64,000 nucleotides of DNA from Adineta steineri (Eukaryota; Rotifera; Eurotatoria; Adinetida; Adinetidae): positions 270,283-334,282 of the forward strand of contig CAJNOI010000057.1 of the NCBI GenBank assembly GCA_905250115.1. The letters are read 5' to 3'. Within the stretch, counting starts at the first letter, position 1, and each line of letters opens with the position of its first letter. The notes under the pieces are model-generated. The model was given only the letters and a program-made list of their open reading frames with translations, did not search any database and was not told where the DNA came from. Positions 1 through 10,232 of the stretch are shown in pieces. The translations under genes were made by a program, and so were the position numbers.

Positions 1-1
1 C

Positions 2-45
<44 letters not shown>
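1..45 (+). repeat. (CAA)15 trinucleotide repeat encoding polyglutamine
   Basis: Fifteen perfect CAA units open the window, followed by CAG. The repeat is in frame with the downstream coding tail, so it probably encodes a glutamine run rather than lying in an intron. Confidence 0.85.
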
Positions 46-47
<2 letters not shown>

Positions 48-681
48 GGCATCATTTTCTTATAGTGTCCCTAACTGTTATTCTCAATCTATTCCAACGT
101 CTTCCTCGACTGCACAATTTCACGCATCATGTCGACCACTATCACAATGGAAATCCAATCGGTCAGCATCATCTTCAACACAATCTCGAGCATCAGATCG
201 GTCACGATCACCTCCACCACTACGTCATGCACTACTTCAATCACCATCAACGACAGGAAGAAGATTTAATGAATCTATCAGTTATCAATCTAATTCACTC
301 TCATTCCCTTGTACAAATAGCATGATGCCAAATTCTTCATCATCATTAGCAATAGCAAAAGAGAAAGCATGGCCATTAAATGATGAGGATGTTGTTCGTC
401 ACTTGATCAATTTACAAAAGTTTGATGGACTTTGGAATTTAAGCGATTCTGAAATTCAAAATCTTAGTAAAAAGCCACTAACATCATTTCAAACAAATAT
501 TAGTAATGATTCAAGCATTCTGTCAACTACTATTGTTATTCTTATTTTCGAAACGAAATTCGATTCTTCTAAAACATTGTGGTCATTTATGGTCAACAAA
601 GCAAGGAAACGTTTAACAGAATTACTGGGTGACAATGGAAAACTTGAACAACTAATCAGCGAGATCAAAAGTCAATTATAA
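1..681 (+). CDS. C-terminal end of a VWA/VIT-type protein (VWA5A/PARP4-like), 5' truncated by the window edge
   Basis: The frame is open from base 1 and ends at TAA 679-681, giving 226 residues. It begins with about 16 glutamines from a CAA tract, then a Ser-rich linker, then a folded-looking tail from about residue 115. The tail contains LINLQKFDGLWNLSDSEIQ, and a later stretch KTLWSFMVNKARKRLTELLG. The order 'LxxLQxFDGxW...' then a Trp-containing helix resembles the C-terminal module of VWA5A/PARP4-like proteins that carry VIT and von Willebrand A domains, but none of those diagnostic domains lies inside the window. The ATG at 322 is internal and not the start. The assignment rests on this tail only and is moderate. 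Confidence 0.5.
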
Positions 682-1178
682 TTCTAACAGTACTTTATCT
701 ATTTTTAGTCTGGATTGTGCTTTTTTTCTAATAAAATTTGTGTTAAAATTTTAACAACAATAAACTAAGGAAGGATCTTTCTTTAGCATTCATCAGTAAA
801 TATTTTTCAGAGGATCGAATCAGTCATGCCTAGCTATGTCGAGATTTAGATAACGAGCTTTTCATGAGAGATAAATGTTTTATTATTAAAATAGAAAGAT
901 TAGGGTAATATTAATTATTTCAATAACTTTATTTCAAATAAGTATTTTCTGAAAAGTGTGGGTGGGTGTGAGTGTGGGAGTAGGTGAGACAAACACTATT
1001 ATATACACCCTACATCCACACTTCTGTAGAAACGAATAAATCATCAAAATGATCCTTGATTATTGTCTCAAAATCCTTTTTGATAAATATGAATAAAATA
1101 AAATGAAGAGAATAATGAATAAAAATTCGTTTTAACTTAGTCCCGATAAAGAAGAAACAAAAGCTGGATGAGTACTAT
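682..1178. other. Intergenic between the VWA-type gene and paralogue A
   Basis: No coding exon was recognised. The stretch holds one GTGTGGG hairpin (956-1022). The bases after it, about 1030-1178, recur downstream of paralogues B, C and D, so they belong to the duplicated gene unit (3' flank on the minus strand). Confidence 0.6.
956..1022. repeat. GTGTGGG-type hairpin element, 3' flank of paralogue A
   Basis: A G/T-rich arm (GTGTGGGTGGGTGTG) is followed by a short AT-rich centre with TATTATATACACC and a C/A-rich arm ending CATCCACACTT. A related hairpin sits at the equivalent position downstream of paralogues B (7807), C (15010) and D (16709), so it was copied with the gene unit. Confidence 0.7.
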
Positions 1179-2234
1179 TCAAATGAGGAATATAATAATG
1201 AATAATTCTACAAAGAATTGATTTCGACGAGATCGACTGACTAATGGAATAATATTATTAGTAGGTATGTTGGTACTATTCTTGGAATGGATGGTAAACA
1301 TGGTACTATTGTCGAAATGGGTGGTAATATTAGGAAAAAGAATAAAATCTTTCAATGTGCCATCGATAAATTGATAAGATAAATCGATAACTTTTGTATA
1401 GACTTCTTTTGAATTACAATTACTTTGATTGCATACAATTGACCAACTACGTCCTATTTCATTAAGTCTAGTTGATTCATAAATATATGTTGCATGGATG
1501 TATAATTTTACAATATCTGTTGTCTAGAAAATCAAATACGAACATCAAACATGTATATGAAATAAGCTTACCAGCACTGCATCACATCCGGCGTTTACAG
1601 ATGAGTTCAATTGTAGTAGTTGTGCTAAACAATTCTGATAGTTCGATCCAGAACATTGAGAAGATGTATTGTTTTGACTATCAAAACATGAAATAGGTGC
1701 AGTGGCTGGCGAAAACTGAACTAATAAATTATCGATTTCATCCCACACTTTTAAGGAACGACCTTTCATGGTGCTGAATAATAGAAGAAGATGATGGATG
1801 TCATCCATAATACAAAAATTCGATGTGTAACAACTCGATGAAACAGAGAACACCGATATCCGCTAATATATATTAAATGAAACTAGAGAATATAGAATAA
1901 TAAAAATAAATACCTTATCATAATTGAAAGAATTGTGCAGTAGCACTTTAGTTATAGGTGAAGTTGTTCCAAGATAACTAAACAGATTGAGCATATAAGT
2001 TTCAGCCAGTAAGGTAATGCCAGTTGTTTGTTTTTCATAATCGACTTCAAAATAACAGGTGCATTGCTTTACATCGGTTTCGTTTATATTTAAACGACAA
2101 TTTTGAGGCCAGAGATGTTTTGCTGGAAATAATTCATTAAAATTAATCTTAAATCGACATGTTGCATCTCCATAACATCGTAATGTGTAAACAACACAAT
2201 TGACAGAGAGAATAATAATAATAATGTAAAGCAT
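1179..2234 (-). CDS. Paralogue A of a four-member family: secreted, cysteine-containing protein with hydrophobic C-terminal tail
   Basis: Exons in transcript order are 2234-1914, 1862-1572 and 1523-1179. Both introns are about 50 nt, GT-AG and phase 0, and the frame is 318 codons plus TGA. I start at the MLY methionine because the upstream in-frame codon is TTG. The N-terminus (MLYIIIIILSVNCVVYT) is a signal peptide and is followed by LRCYGDATC. Cysteines are spread over all exons and exon 3 has several N-x-S/T sites. The tail NQFFVELFIIIFLI looks like a GPI-anchor or membrane signal, though the Glu makes it less hydrophobic than in the paralogues. LxCY after the signal peptide faintly recalls Ly6/uPAR proteins, but I recognise no family. 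Exon 3 carries a 93-bp Asn/Thr-rich segment (about 1255-1345) shared only with paralogue D. A foldback element lies about 90 bp upstream of the start. Confidence 0.8.
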
Positions 2235-2318
2235 TTTAGTAGAATTTATCAATGAATAATTATTAGTTTCGCGCCTGCATTTAAGATATTTTTGTTAGTT
2301 GACAAATTAACCTAATGC

Positions 2319-2326
2319 ACATTTTG
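2319..2326 (+). repeat. Left target-site duplication of foldback element 1
   Basis: ACATTTTG here is repeated exactly at 2964-2971 on the other side of the element. Paralogue C has the motif once, at 16276-16283. Confidence 0.9.
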
Positions 2327-2963
2327 CAAGGGGGAAAAAGCGAGACTTCATCTACTTCAAATGTTTTTGAAGTACGAGCGAAGTAGATTGAAGTACGGCT
2401 GAAGTAGAATGAAGTAGATTGAAGTAGATTGAAGTACAGGTGAAGTAGATTGAAGTAGATGTGAAGTAGATTGAAGTAGAAGTGAAGTAGATGTGAAGTA
2501 GATCGAAGTAGATGTGAAGTAAATTGAAGTAGATTGAAGTAGAAGTGAAGTACGACTGAAGTACCGTGAAGTATCGTACTTCAATTTACTTCACTGGTAC
2601 TTCACTGGTACTTCAATTTACTTCACTGGTACTTCACTGGTACTTCAATTTACTTCACTGGTACTTCACTGGTACTTCAATTTACTTCACTGGTACTTCA
2701 TTGTACTTCACATCTACTTCACTTCTACTTCAGTCGGGATTTCATTTGTACTTCAAGTACTAGTGAGGTACTTGTGAAGTACTAGTGAAGTATAGTGAAG
2801 TACAACTGAAGTACATTGAAGTACCAGTGAAGTATGAGTGAAGTATCGGTGAAGTAGGGTGAAGTACGGGTGAAGTAGAGTGAAGTACCGGTGAAGTACC
2901 GATGAAGTACGGATGAAGTACTAGTGAAGTACACACTCCTGAAGTCTCGCTTTTTCCCCCTTG
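2327..2963. mobile_element. Foldback/MITE-like element 1 (637 bp) built of TACTTCA/TGAAGTA repeats
   Basis: The ends are perfect 24-bp inverted repeats starting CAAGGGGGAAAAAGCGAGAC and continuing TTCA. They are flanked by an 8-bp duplication, ACATTTTG. The interior is an array of degenerate units of roughly 10-11 bp. Units read TGAAGTA from about 2360 to 2576, TACTTCA from 2577 to 2756, and TGAAGTA again to the right end, so the strand can fold extensively. There is no transposase. The 8-bp duplication and CA..TG ends fit a hAT-type transposase acting in trans, which is inference. It interrupts the conserved upstream region of paralogue A; B, C and D keep the empty site. Confidence 0.92.
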
Positions 2964-3399
2964 ACATTTTGTCATGTAGTTCTTTATGGATTATTACTTT
3001 GGAAGATGTGGATGTTCATCTGCTATACGCACCCACATCCTCAAGATGTATGCTTTTCTTAAAAAATGAAATATTATGTTTTAAGGTGTCAGTGAAGTAA
3101 CGAGCTAATGTTTACTCTTTCATTGTAGTAAAGTAAAACGTATTACACAATTTGTTTTTTCTTACATTGGTAGAGTTTAATGTTAGATGATTGACAGGAC
3201 TTCGAATGGGATGAGACAATCCGCCATTCGTTTTAAACGCACCCCATCATAAATGCGACGACTATCAAGTGAATAAAAAAAAAAGTATTGATTGATGCTC
3301 ATTGCAAGAATGAGTTTATGATTTGTGTTTTTTTATTCGACTTCTTGTTTAATTTTCATTACAACGATTAAATAACAGTCTAACAACATTGAATTCGAA
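2964..3399. repeat. Segmental duplication, copy 1 (pairs with 16276-16709)
   Basis: About 435 bp, starting at ACATTTTGTCATGTAGTTC, match the region upstream of paralogue C almost base for base with scattered substitutions and small indels. Similarity stops after CAACATTGAATTCGA. The tract includes a short GATGTGG/CCACATC hairpin at 3001-3049. Confidence 0.85.
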
Positions 3400-5163
3400 T
3401 TTTTTCAGTTAAAAATTTTGTTTTCAACTTGACTGACAGTTCATTTTTGCAGAGGATTATACTCTGTATCGGCTAAATATGAAAAAAATGCTCATTGAGG
3501 TCTTTAGCAATAGGATAGTTCAAACGATAAACTACTGACTTTATTTTTCTGAAAATGCATATACGTGAATATAATACGAGTATGTGCTTGAAAGTAACTA
3601 AGAATGCATGCGAATTATACATATCGTACTATACTCGAGAACATCTGCAAAATATTTTGTTCTCTCGTTGATGATTTCATTGTGATCGTGTTCAAGTATA
3701 ATGAGCGTCTGCATGAGTAAAAACTAAGGATGAAGAAACATGATAAAGATTAAGAGAGATACCGTATTCTTGAGTAGACTTTCAGCTAAATATTTAGCTC
3801 ACATTTTATCGATCGAATTTTGATCAAGAGACAGTTTAGTTAACATCTGAATATGTTTAAAAAGAGAGCTAAATATGATTGTTCAAGGAAACAAAAAAAC
3901 ACCATGTTGTTCTCCCAACTATCGGTCAGATGCTATGGTCCATGTTCACCGATTCTATTCTCTGTTAAGTTGAGTTCAGTGATGGATTATGACATAAGTT
4001 CACCGATCATGTTATGTTTAAAAAGTATATAGATATGATTTAACTTACATTATTATATTTTAGTATATCACCATCTTGAAGGTGTGGGTGTGAGAATCTG
4101 TCTTCACATTACTCAAATTCAACACCCACACCCACCCTCAAGATTCGTATAATTTGACCTGAGATTATAGATCGATGTGCAGAGTATATACGATATCCAA
4201 TTTAGTTGATGAATCTCTTCAGCAAAGACGAAACCCATCGTAAGTAGGTTTGAATCATTCTATTTTAAACTCACCCTACAATGCTTCATCACAGATGACT
4301 TTTGTTTTATTTTATCGCCCTTGAAATCAATGACATGATCTATTTATTAGTTTTGTGCGTTTCAAGAACAATGAAATTTATTTTATTGTAAAAAATGAAT
4401 GTTATCAATATGAGAAAATTGAAACATGTCATATTATTATTGCATATGTCATTCTTGAGAGACGTTAAATATACTTTCTTTTCTGCTTAGCTCTATTTCA
4501 TTTGATTTTCCTATCACAGTGTTTATTATTGAAAAAAAACAAAGTTTTGCTTTTCGGATGATGTCAATGAATTATCTTGTTGCACTTTCCTTGTTAACAT
4601 CGATGTAAGTACTTATTCAATGCGGCTAACTAACTTTGCTAGCGCAATAAACTTCGTGTTACGAATTTTACGAAACGTCTAGAATTGTAAAGCAAACATT
4701 TCTGTATGTTTCTCTGTTTACAAAATATAAGGAAAATACTATATTTTCTGAAATAAGCTTGAAAAACAGTGTTTCCTATGTTTCTTTTATTTCGTAAACA
4801 AAGAGTTTCGAGACATCTCATTTTGTTAGAAAATATTCTTTTCTCCATATTAATTGAATAAATAATTTGATTTTCACAAGTTTTTAAGTTGAGATATTCT
4901 GTACAAGAAACGTGTGTCGTTAGCTATTTCAGGTACTAAATGTGCACGTCGATTGCCTGTATTGAATTCATTCAATGAAACTATACTCTCAGACCGTGTA
5001 CTGGTGACAGATACATACAAATAATTTCGAGCAATGTGTAGAATTGCAGGAAAGATGTTTTGTTTTGATATTCTATCAGATCAGAACACATGTGTTTATA
5101 GTTATTTCCGACTAACTAAGGTAAATGATTTATTCGTTTGATACAGTTGTTTTGCTTATAGGA
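3400..5163. other. Gene-poor stretch upstream of the kelch gene
   Basis: I see no convincing exon. The stretch is AT-rich and contains one clear GTGTGGG hairpin (4071-4145). A 69-codon minus-strand frame at 4639-4848 has no splice context or recognisable motif and is not annotated as a gene. Confidence 0.5.
4071..4145. repeat. GTGTGGG-type hairpin element
   Basis: The left arm is CATCTTGAAGGTGTGGGTGTG and the right arm is CACCCACACCCACCCTCAAG. The loop contains CTTCACATTACTCAAATTCAA, a loop motif shared with the elements near 9218 and 18120. Confidence 0.8.
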
Positions 5164-6713
5164 ATGGACTTAACAACTGTTTTAATATTATTTTCATTTT
5201 GTTTTAGCGTCTTCAATGGAGTTGACTCAGGTATGTGTACTAGTAAAACTATAAGGATCATTCCAGTTAATCTTAAGTTTGAAGAACACGAATTGAATCT
5301 ATAGAGAATGTACTATCTTGAATGTGAGGGTAATGGCTTGAAGTGAATCCGTGTCAGAATTTTAGGGATTTCCGAGTGATCGTCGAGTATTCAGGATTTC
5401 GATTATTGATTCCGCAATGACGGCTTTGATATGTACCTCTTTTACAACTCTTCAAATGAAAGTAGAAATCTTTGAAATAAAGACAGTCCTATATATATAT
5501 ATATATATCACAGATCGTGAAATCCAAGTAATGCTGCTGTTAGCTCCACATGATGAGACATTCTCTAGCGAGTAGAAGATTAATTTCTACTGTAATGTTT
5601 TTATCCTAAGGACAACTGAATAATCGTACAGGCATGGCAACAGTACATCATATTCATGCTGCGACTCTATTCAATTCGTACAAAGCCACTGGTGGTCACA
5701 AACTAGCTAATTTTATAGCTATTTCTGAAATATATGATCCATCATTGGAACTATGGAACACTACTGCAAGCATGGCAACACCACGTGAATCTCATACTGC
5801 AACTCTGCTAAAATCGGGCAAAGTTCTTGTTGCTGGTGGCGTGGGATATACCGGTTATATGACTAGATGTGAAATATATGATCCATTAACCGGCCAATGG
5901 CACACTGCAGGAAGCATGGTAACACCACGTGTTGCACATACTGCGATTCTGCTCAATTCGGGCCAAGTTCTTGTCACTGGTGGCACGAGCTATGGTATTG
6001 ACGCTGGTATCGCTAGTTGTGAAATATATAATCCATTAACGGACAAGTGGAGCCCTACTGCAAACATGACAACAGGACTTTCTGGTCATACTGCAACTCT
6101 ACTCAATTCTGGCAAAGTACTTGTCACCAGTGGTGCGGCTAATTCTGAAATATACGATCCATCAACAGGCCGGTGGAGCTCTCCTGTCAGCATGGGACCA
6201 GAAGCACGTTATGATTCTGCTGCAACCCTGCTCAAGTCAGGAAAAGTTCTTGTCACTGGTGGTCTCCAATTAGCTATGTATTCAGCTAGTTCTGAAATAT
6301 ATGATCCGTCAACAGATCAGTGGGACACTATTGCAAGTATGACAACAGCACGTCGATTTCATACTTCAATTCTGCTCAGTTCGGGCAAAGTTCTTGTCAG
6401 TGGTGGCGTAGGAGATGCTGACTATTTGGCTAGTTGTGAAATATATGATCCATCAACGGGCAAATGGAGTAATACTAATAGCATGACAGCATCACGTTCT
6501 TCTCATACTACAACCCTAATCAATTCAAATAAAATTCTTGCCACTGCTGGCTACGGAGGTTTGGGTAATCTTGATAGTTCTGAAATATATGATCCATCGT
6601 CAGGCACATGGGTACGTACTGAAAAACTGGCAATAAAACGTGCTTTTCATACTGCAACTCTACTCAATTCAGGCAAAGTTCTCATCACCGGTGGCGAAAA
6701 TTTGGGTAGTTAA
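5164..6713 (+). CDS. Secreted kelch-repeat protein
   Basis: Exon 1 (5164-5230) encodes a signal peptide, MDLTTVLILFSFCFSVFNGV, then DS. A 401-nt intron (5231-5631, GT-AG) joins it in phase 1 to exon 2 (5632-6713). The whole is about 382 residues. Exon 2 holds seven kelch-type repeats of 42-50 residues with the pattern M-x-T-x-R-x-x-H-T-A-T-L-L-x-S-G-K-V-L-V-x-G-G ... S-E-I-Y-D-P-x-T-x-x-W. An eighth half repeat ends in GG-ENLGS and a stop. The half repeat may close the beta-propeller or may mark a truncated end. Such propellers bind proteins or sugars, but the ligand cannot be told here. The intron is unusually long for this window. Confidence 0.82.
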
Positions 6714-6932
6714 ATGACTATTGTTCATCAAAAAAAAAGATTAATCCATAACATCTTTAATAAACTAACAGCTAAAATTAAAATACGAGTTTATGAAGCA
6801 TCTTTTATAAGCGGCGAAAAAATATTTCAAAACGTTTTTTGAGGGGATCTATAGACAACTTATGTGTAAGGAAAAGGTTTTGAATAGCAAACTATTAATT
6901 TTTTATATTAGAAGATAAAAGAAAGTACTCTC

Positions 6933-6984
6933 GTCAAGGGTGGATGTGGGTCAAGAGAACATAGATACCCACACCCTCAAGATG
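6933..6984. repeat. GTGTGGG-type hairpin element
   Basis: The arms are GTCAAGGGTGGATGTGGGT and ACCCACACCCTCAAGATG around a short loop. Confidence 0.75.
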
Positions 6985-7079
6985 TTAGCAGTTTACTGGC
7001 AACATTACTTTACTGTAATGAGTATACTTCAAGACGTCATGGTGTGAGGACACTTGCAAGGATTCTCTCATTCTCAAAA

Positions 7080-7409
7080 ATGATACAATTCGACTCCAAT
7101 ACAGTTTCACAGCTTTTTGATTTTATTAACGAAGTTGGGTTAGTTTGCCTGAGAACCTTCCCAGAAGACATATTTATCAACGTATTTATGCATACAAATA
7201 AAACTATGTGGCTTCCTGTTATAACTCTTTCGGCATTTCTGCAGGGAACTGTTGTTTGCATTTCTGATAACAACATTATAGTATATGGTAGTAAAGACTC
7301 TGTAACGATCGATATTTCTAATGAAAAACTATGTTTGGAATTGTGGAAAGCTTTTCATGGTCAGATAGTGACACTTGTCTCCTTGTCTGATAATGGAAGT
7401 GAAGGTTAG
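7080..7409 (+). CDS. Possible 109-codon open frame, unrecognised
   Basis: A frame open from about 7044 has its first ATG at 7080 and ends at TAG 7407-7409. The translation (MIQFDSNTVSQLFDFINEVG...) shows no signal peptide, membrane segment or known motif. The opposite strand is open over part of the same stretch. No homologous exon or splice partner is visible. It could be a remnant exon or chance. Confidence 0.2.
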   Translation: MIQFDSNTVSQLFDFINEVGLVCLRTFPEDIFINVFMHTNKTMWLPVITLSAFLQGTVVCISDNNIIVYGSKDSVTIDISNEKLCLELWKAFHGQIVTLVSLSDNGSEG

Positions 7410-7806
7410 ATGGTTATATGAAGACAAAACGAAGCAATAACAAGAATGAATGCAAATGAAACTCGAAAACTAACTAATAAATAATAGTTCTTTTTGTAGT
7501 TTTGTTTTTTTTAAATGTTTTTTTGTGAATTCAAAAAGTGATTATACTGTAGAATTGGTCAGTGTATCCGGCCGTTTACACGATAATTCCTAAAAGACTA
7601 ACCTGAGTGTCATGAAATTTTGTCCACAACATTATCTCATCAATATCTCGGTCGAGTTTCAAGATGAGCAGAATTCGCTCAGAATGTACTGAGTTTCAGC
7701 GAGCAATATGCTGATTTTCTATAGGCTTCTATGCAAATATTAATCTATTAGGATTTTTGTAAACCGAAGTTTTTGTCATAGTTAGAATGAAACCTCAACT
7801 ATTATA

Positions 7807-7855
7807 GTGTGGGTGAGACTATGATTATTATATCCGCCTCACACCCACACTTGTG
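7807..7855. repeat. GTGTGGG-type hairpin element, 3' flank of paralogue B
   Basis: GTGTGGGTGAGAC and CTCACACCCACAC arms flank TATGATTATTATATCCGC. Position and loop match the hairpin downstream of paralogue C. Confidence 0.75.
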
Positions 7856-8007
7856 TAGGAATGAATAAATCATTAAGATGATACTTGATTATTGTCTCGA
7901 TATTCTTTTCGATAAATATGAATAAAATACAATGAAGAGAATAATGAACGTAAATTCGTTTTAACTAAATCTCAATAAAGAAGAAACAAGAACTGAATGA
8001 TCACTAT

Positions 8008-8973
8008 TCAGATTAGGAATGTAATAATGAATATTAATACAAAGAATTGATTTCGACTACATCGGTTCACTAATGGAATTATATCTTTGGATGGGCCATA
8101 GATAAATTGATAAGACAAATCGATAACTTTTGTATAGACTTCTTTTGAATTACAATTACTTTGATTGCATAAAATTGTCCAATAGCGTTCTACTTCATGA
8201 AGTTTAGTTAATTCGTGAATATATGATGAACGGATTTTTAATTTTACATCATCTGCTGTCTAAAAAATCAAATACGAATGTTAAACATGTATATGAAATT
8301 ATCTGACTGGCACTGCATCACATCTGGCGTCTACAGATGAGTTCCATTGTGGTAGTGTTGCTAAACAATTATGATGTTTCGATCCGGAACATTGAGAAGA
8401 TGTATTGTTTTGACTATTAAAACATGAAATAAGTGCAGTGGCTGGCGAAAATTGAAACAATAAATTATCGATTTCATCCCAGACATTTAAGGAACGACTT
8501 GTCCTAGTACTGAATACTTGAAGAAGATAATCAATTTCATCGATAATACAAAAAGTTGATGTGTAACAACGGGATGAAACAGTGAACTTCGATACCCGCT
8601 AATATGTATTAAATCAAAATAGAGAATATACAATAATAAAAATAATTACCTTATTCTGATGGAAATAATTAGAAAGGGCCACTGTAGTTATAGGTGATTT
8701 TGTTCCAAGAGAATTATACAGATGGTACATATAAAGATCAGCCTCTAACCTAATCTCAGTTGTTTGTGTTTCATAATCGACTTCAAAATAACAGCTGCAT
8801 TGTTTTACATCGGTTTCCTTTATATTGAAACGACAATCTTTAGGCCAGAGATGTTCTGGTGGAAATGATTCATTAAAACTAATAATAAAGCGACATGTGG
8901 CATCTCCATGACATCTTAATGTGTAAACAACATAATTAACAGAGAAAATAATAATAATAATATTGTAAAGCAT
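8008..8973 (-). CDS. Paralogue B of the secreted cysteine-containing family
   Basis: Exons are 8973-8650, 8598-8308 and 8259-8008, each the same length as in paralogue C, giving 288 codons plus TGA. The signal peptide (MLYNIIIIIFSVNYVVYTL), RCHGDATC, the exon-2 cysteines and the tail NQFFVLIFIITFLI are conserved, and it lacks the 93-bp exon-3 segment of A and D. Intron 2 begins GTCAGA where A, C and D have GTAAGC. If that donor is not used, translation stops within three codons and the third exon with the membrane or GPI-like tail is lost. B may therefore be weakly spliced or in early decay, although every exon is still open. Confidence 0.72.
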
Positions 8974-9091
8974 TTTAATAGAATTTATCAATGAATAATT
9001 ATAAGTTTCGCGCGTGCATTAAAGATATTTTTGTTAGTTGACAAATTAACCTAATACACATTTTGTCATGTAGTTCTTTATGGATTATTAC

Positions 9092-9155
9092 CATCTTGGG
9101 AGTGTGGGTATTGGATTTGAGTTATGTGAAGGTAGACTTCCACACGCTCAAGATG
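9092..9155. repeat. Hairpin element upstream of paralogue B
   Basis: CATCTTGGGAGTGTGGGTAT pairs imperfectly with CCACACGCTCAAGATG. It starts where the upstream flank of B stops matching that of A and C. Confidence 0.7.
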
Positions 9156-9217
9156 GTGATTTACTAAAATACTATAATATAAGTTAACCATATCTACATA
9201 TTTTTCAAATATAACAC

Positions 9218-9290
9218 GAGGGCGTGGGTGTAGGTGTGGGGTCTGACTTCATATAACTCAAAAGCAATACCCACACACACACCCTAGTGA
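9218..9290. repeat. GTGTGGG-type hairpin element
   Basis: The arms are GAGGGCGTGGGTGTAGGTG and CCCACACACACACCCTAG. The loop has CTTCATATAACTCAAAAGCAA, similar to the loops at 4071 and near 18120. Confidence 0.75.
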
Positions 9291-9299
9291 GTACCTTCA

Positions 9300-10232
9300 T
9301 GGGGTATATTTGCATATTACACTAGTAGTGGAACGTATTCAAAATTTGGAAAAATACCAGTTCATCGATTAATATCAGAGAACGGTATTATGATACATAG
9401 TCAACTAACATGAGTGAATAGAAGAAAAAAGAAGCAATGTTTGCTTATGTCATGCATTGGCCAAATTCAAATCTTTGTTGCAAGAGTTCTTGCTTGAAAT
9501 ATTGTAATGAGATATATTAGAACATGATAATCATTAGAAAATACTAGATATGTCGATAGATACAAGTTGAGTGGATGAGATTATTTGTATGGTTGAAACA
9601 GGAACCTAGGAACATATTCATACATTGGTAAAACAGAAATAGTGCAAGGATTGATAAGCTTTTCCAATTCGCTAGTATTCGTGGTTATTTATTAATTTGT
9701 TCAAATTAGGATGTGAGTGAGTGGAATGTTTTGAATCCATCACCCACACCCGTTATAAGACCTTATTTAATCTAAAAGTTACTGTGATATTCTTACCTTC
9801 GGGTATTGCCTCTACAGAACTGACAAAATTTGAGAGGATGTTTAAGATAGGACCTTCTCTCCTATAGATAAATCGATCATAATCGAAATATTTTTCACTG
9901 TGAATATATATCATATTGTAGTAGTGAGAAAATGACCAGAATTATAAATACATCTGTTCATCATATCCACTCGTTAACTTTCTATTCTGTTCAAAACATT
10001 TGCTTTGTGTTTTTCTAAAATAACATGTGACTATTTCTGTCATAAACCTTTTTGTGTTGTTCTTATCACATTTTTTAGTTACGTAGAAAGATAAGAAACT
10101 AAACCATCACAAAAAATCCAATGACATATAATACACAGTAGAATATATAAAATATGACAGAGTACCTCAAAATCATATACATTTAATTGAAATATTCACA
10201 TTTTACAAGCAACACTATTAATTCCTTCAAAG
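9300..10232. other. Intergenic between paralogue B and the F-box locus
   Basis: No exon was recognised. A partial hairpin-like motif (GTGAGTGAGTGG ... CACCCACACCC, about 9712-9758) is the only notable item. Confidence 0.5.

Noticed and set aside
1545-1696. Plus-strand frames opposite the family exons (also at 15441 and 17206)
   Set aside because: They mirror the conserved minus-strand exons 2 and 3; conservation, splice sites and signal peptide all support the minus strand.
2340-2960. CRISPR-like array of short repeats
   Set aside because: The units are contiguous and degenerate without unique spacers, and the locus is a eukaryotic mobile element.
2357-2975. Overlapping open frames on both strands with Tyr/Phe/Thr/Ser repeats (TSIYFTSTSL-type)
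   Set aside because: They are translations of the TACTTCA/TGAAGTA repeat array of foldback element 1; the frames exist because the repeat lacks stops, and both strands are equally open.
5495-5512. (TA)n tract in the kelch intron as a possible regulatory element
   Set aside because: Simple repeat of common type in this AT-rich DNA; nothing specific.
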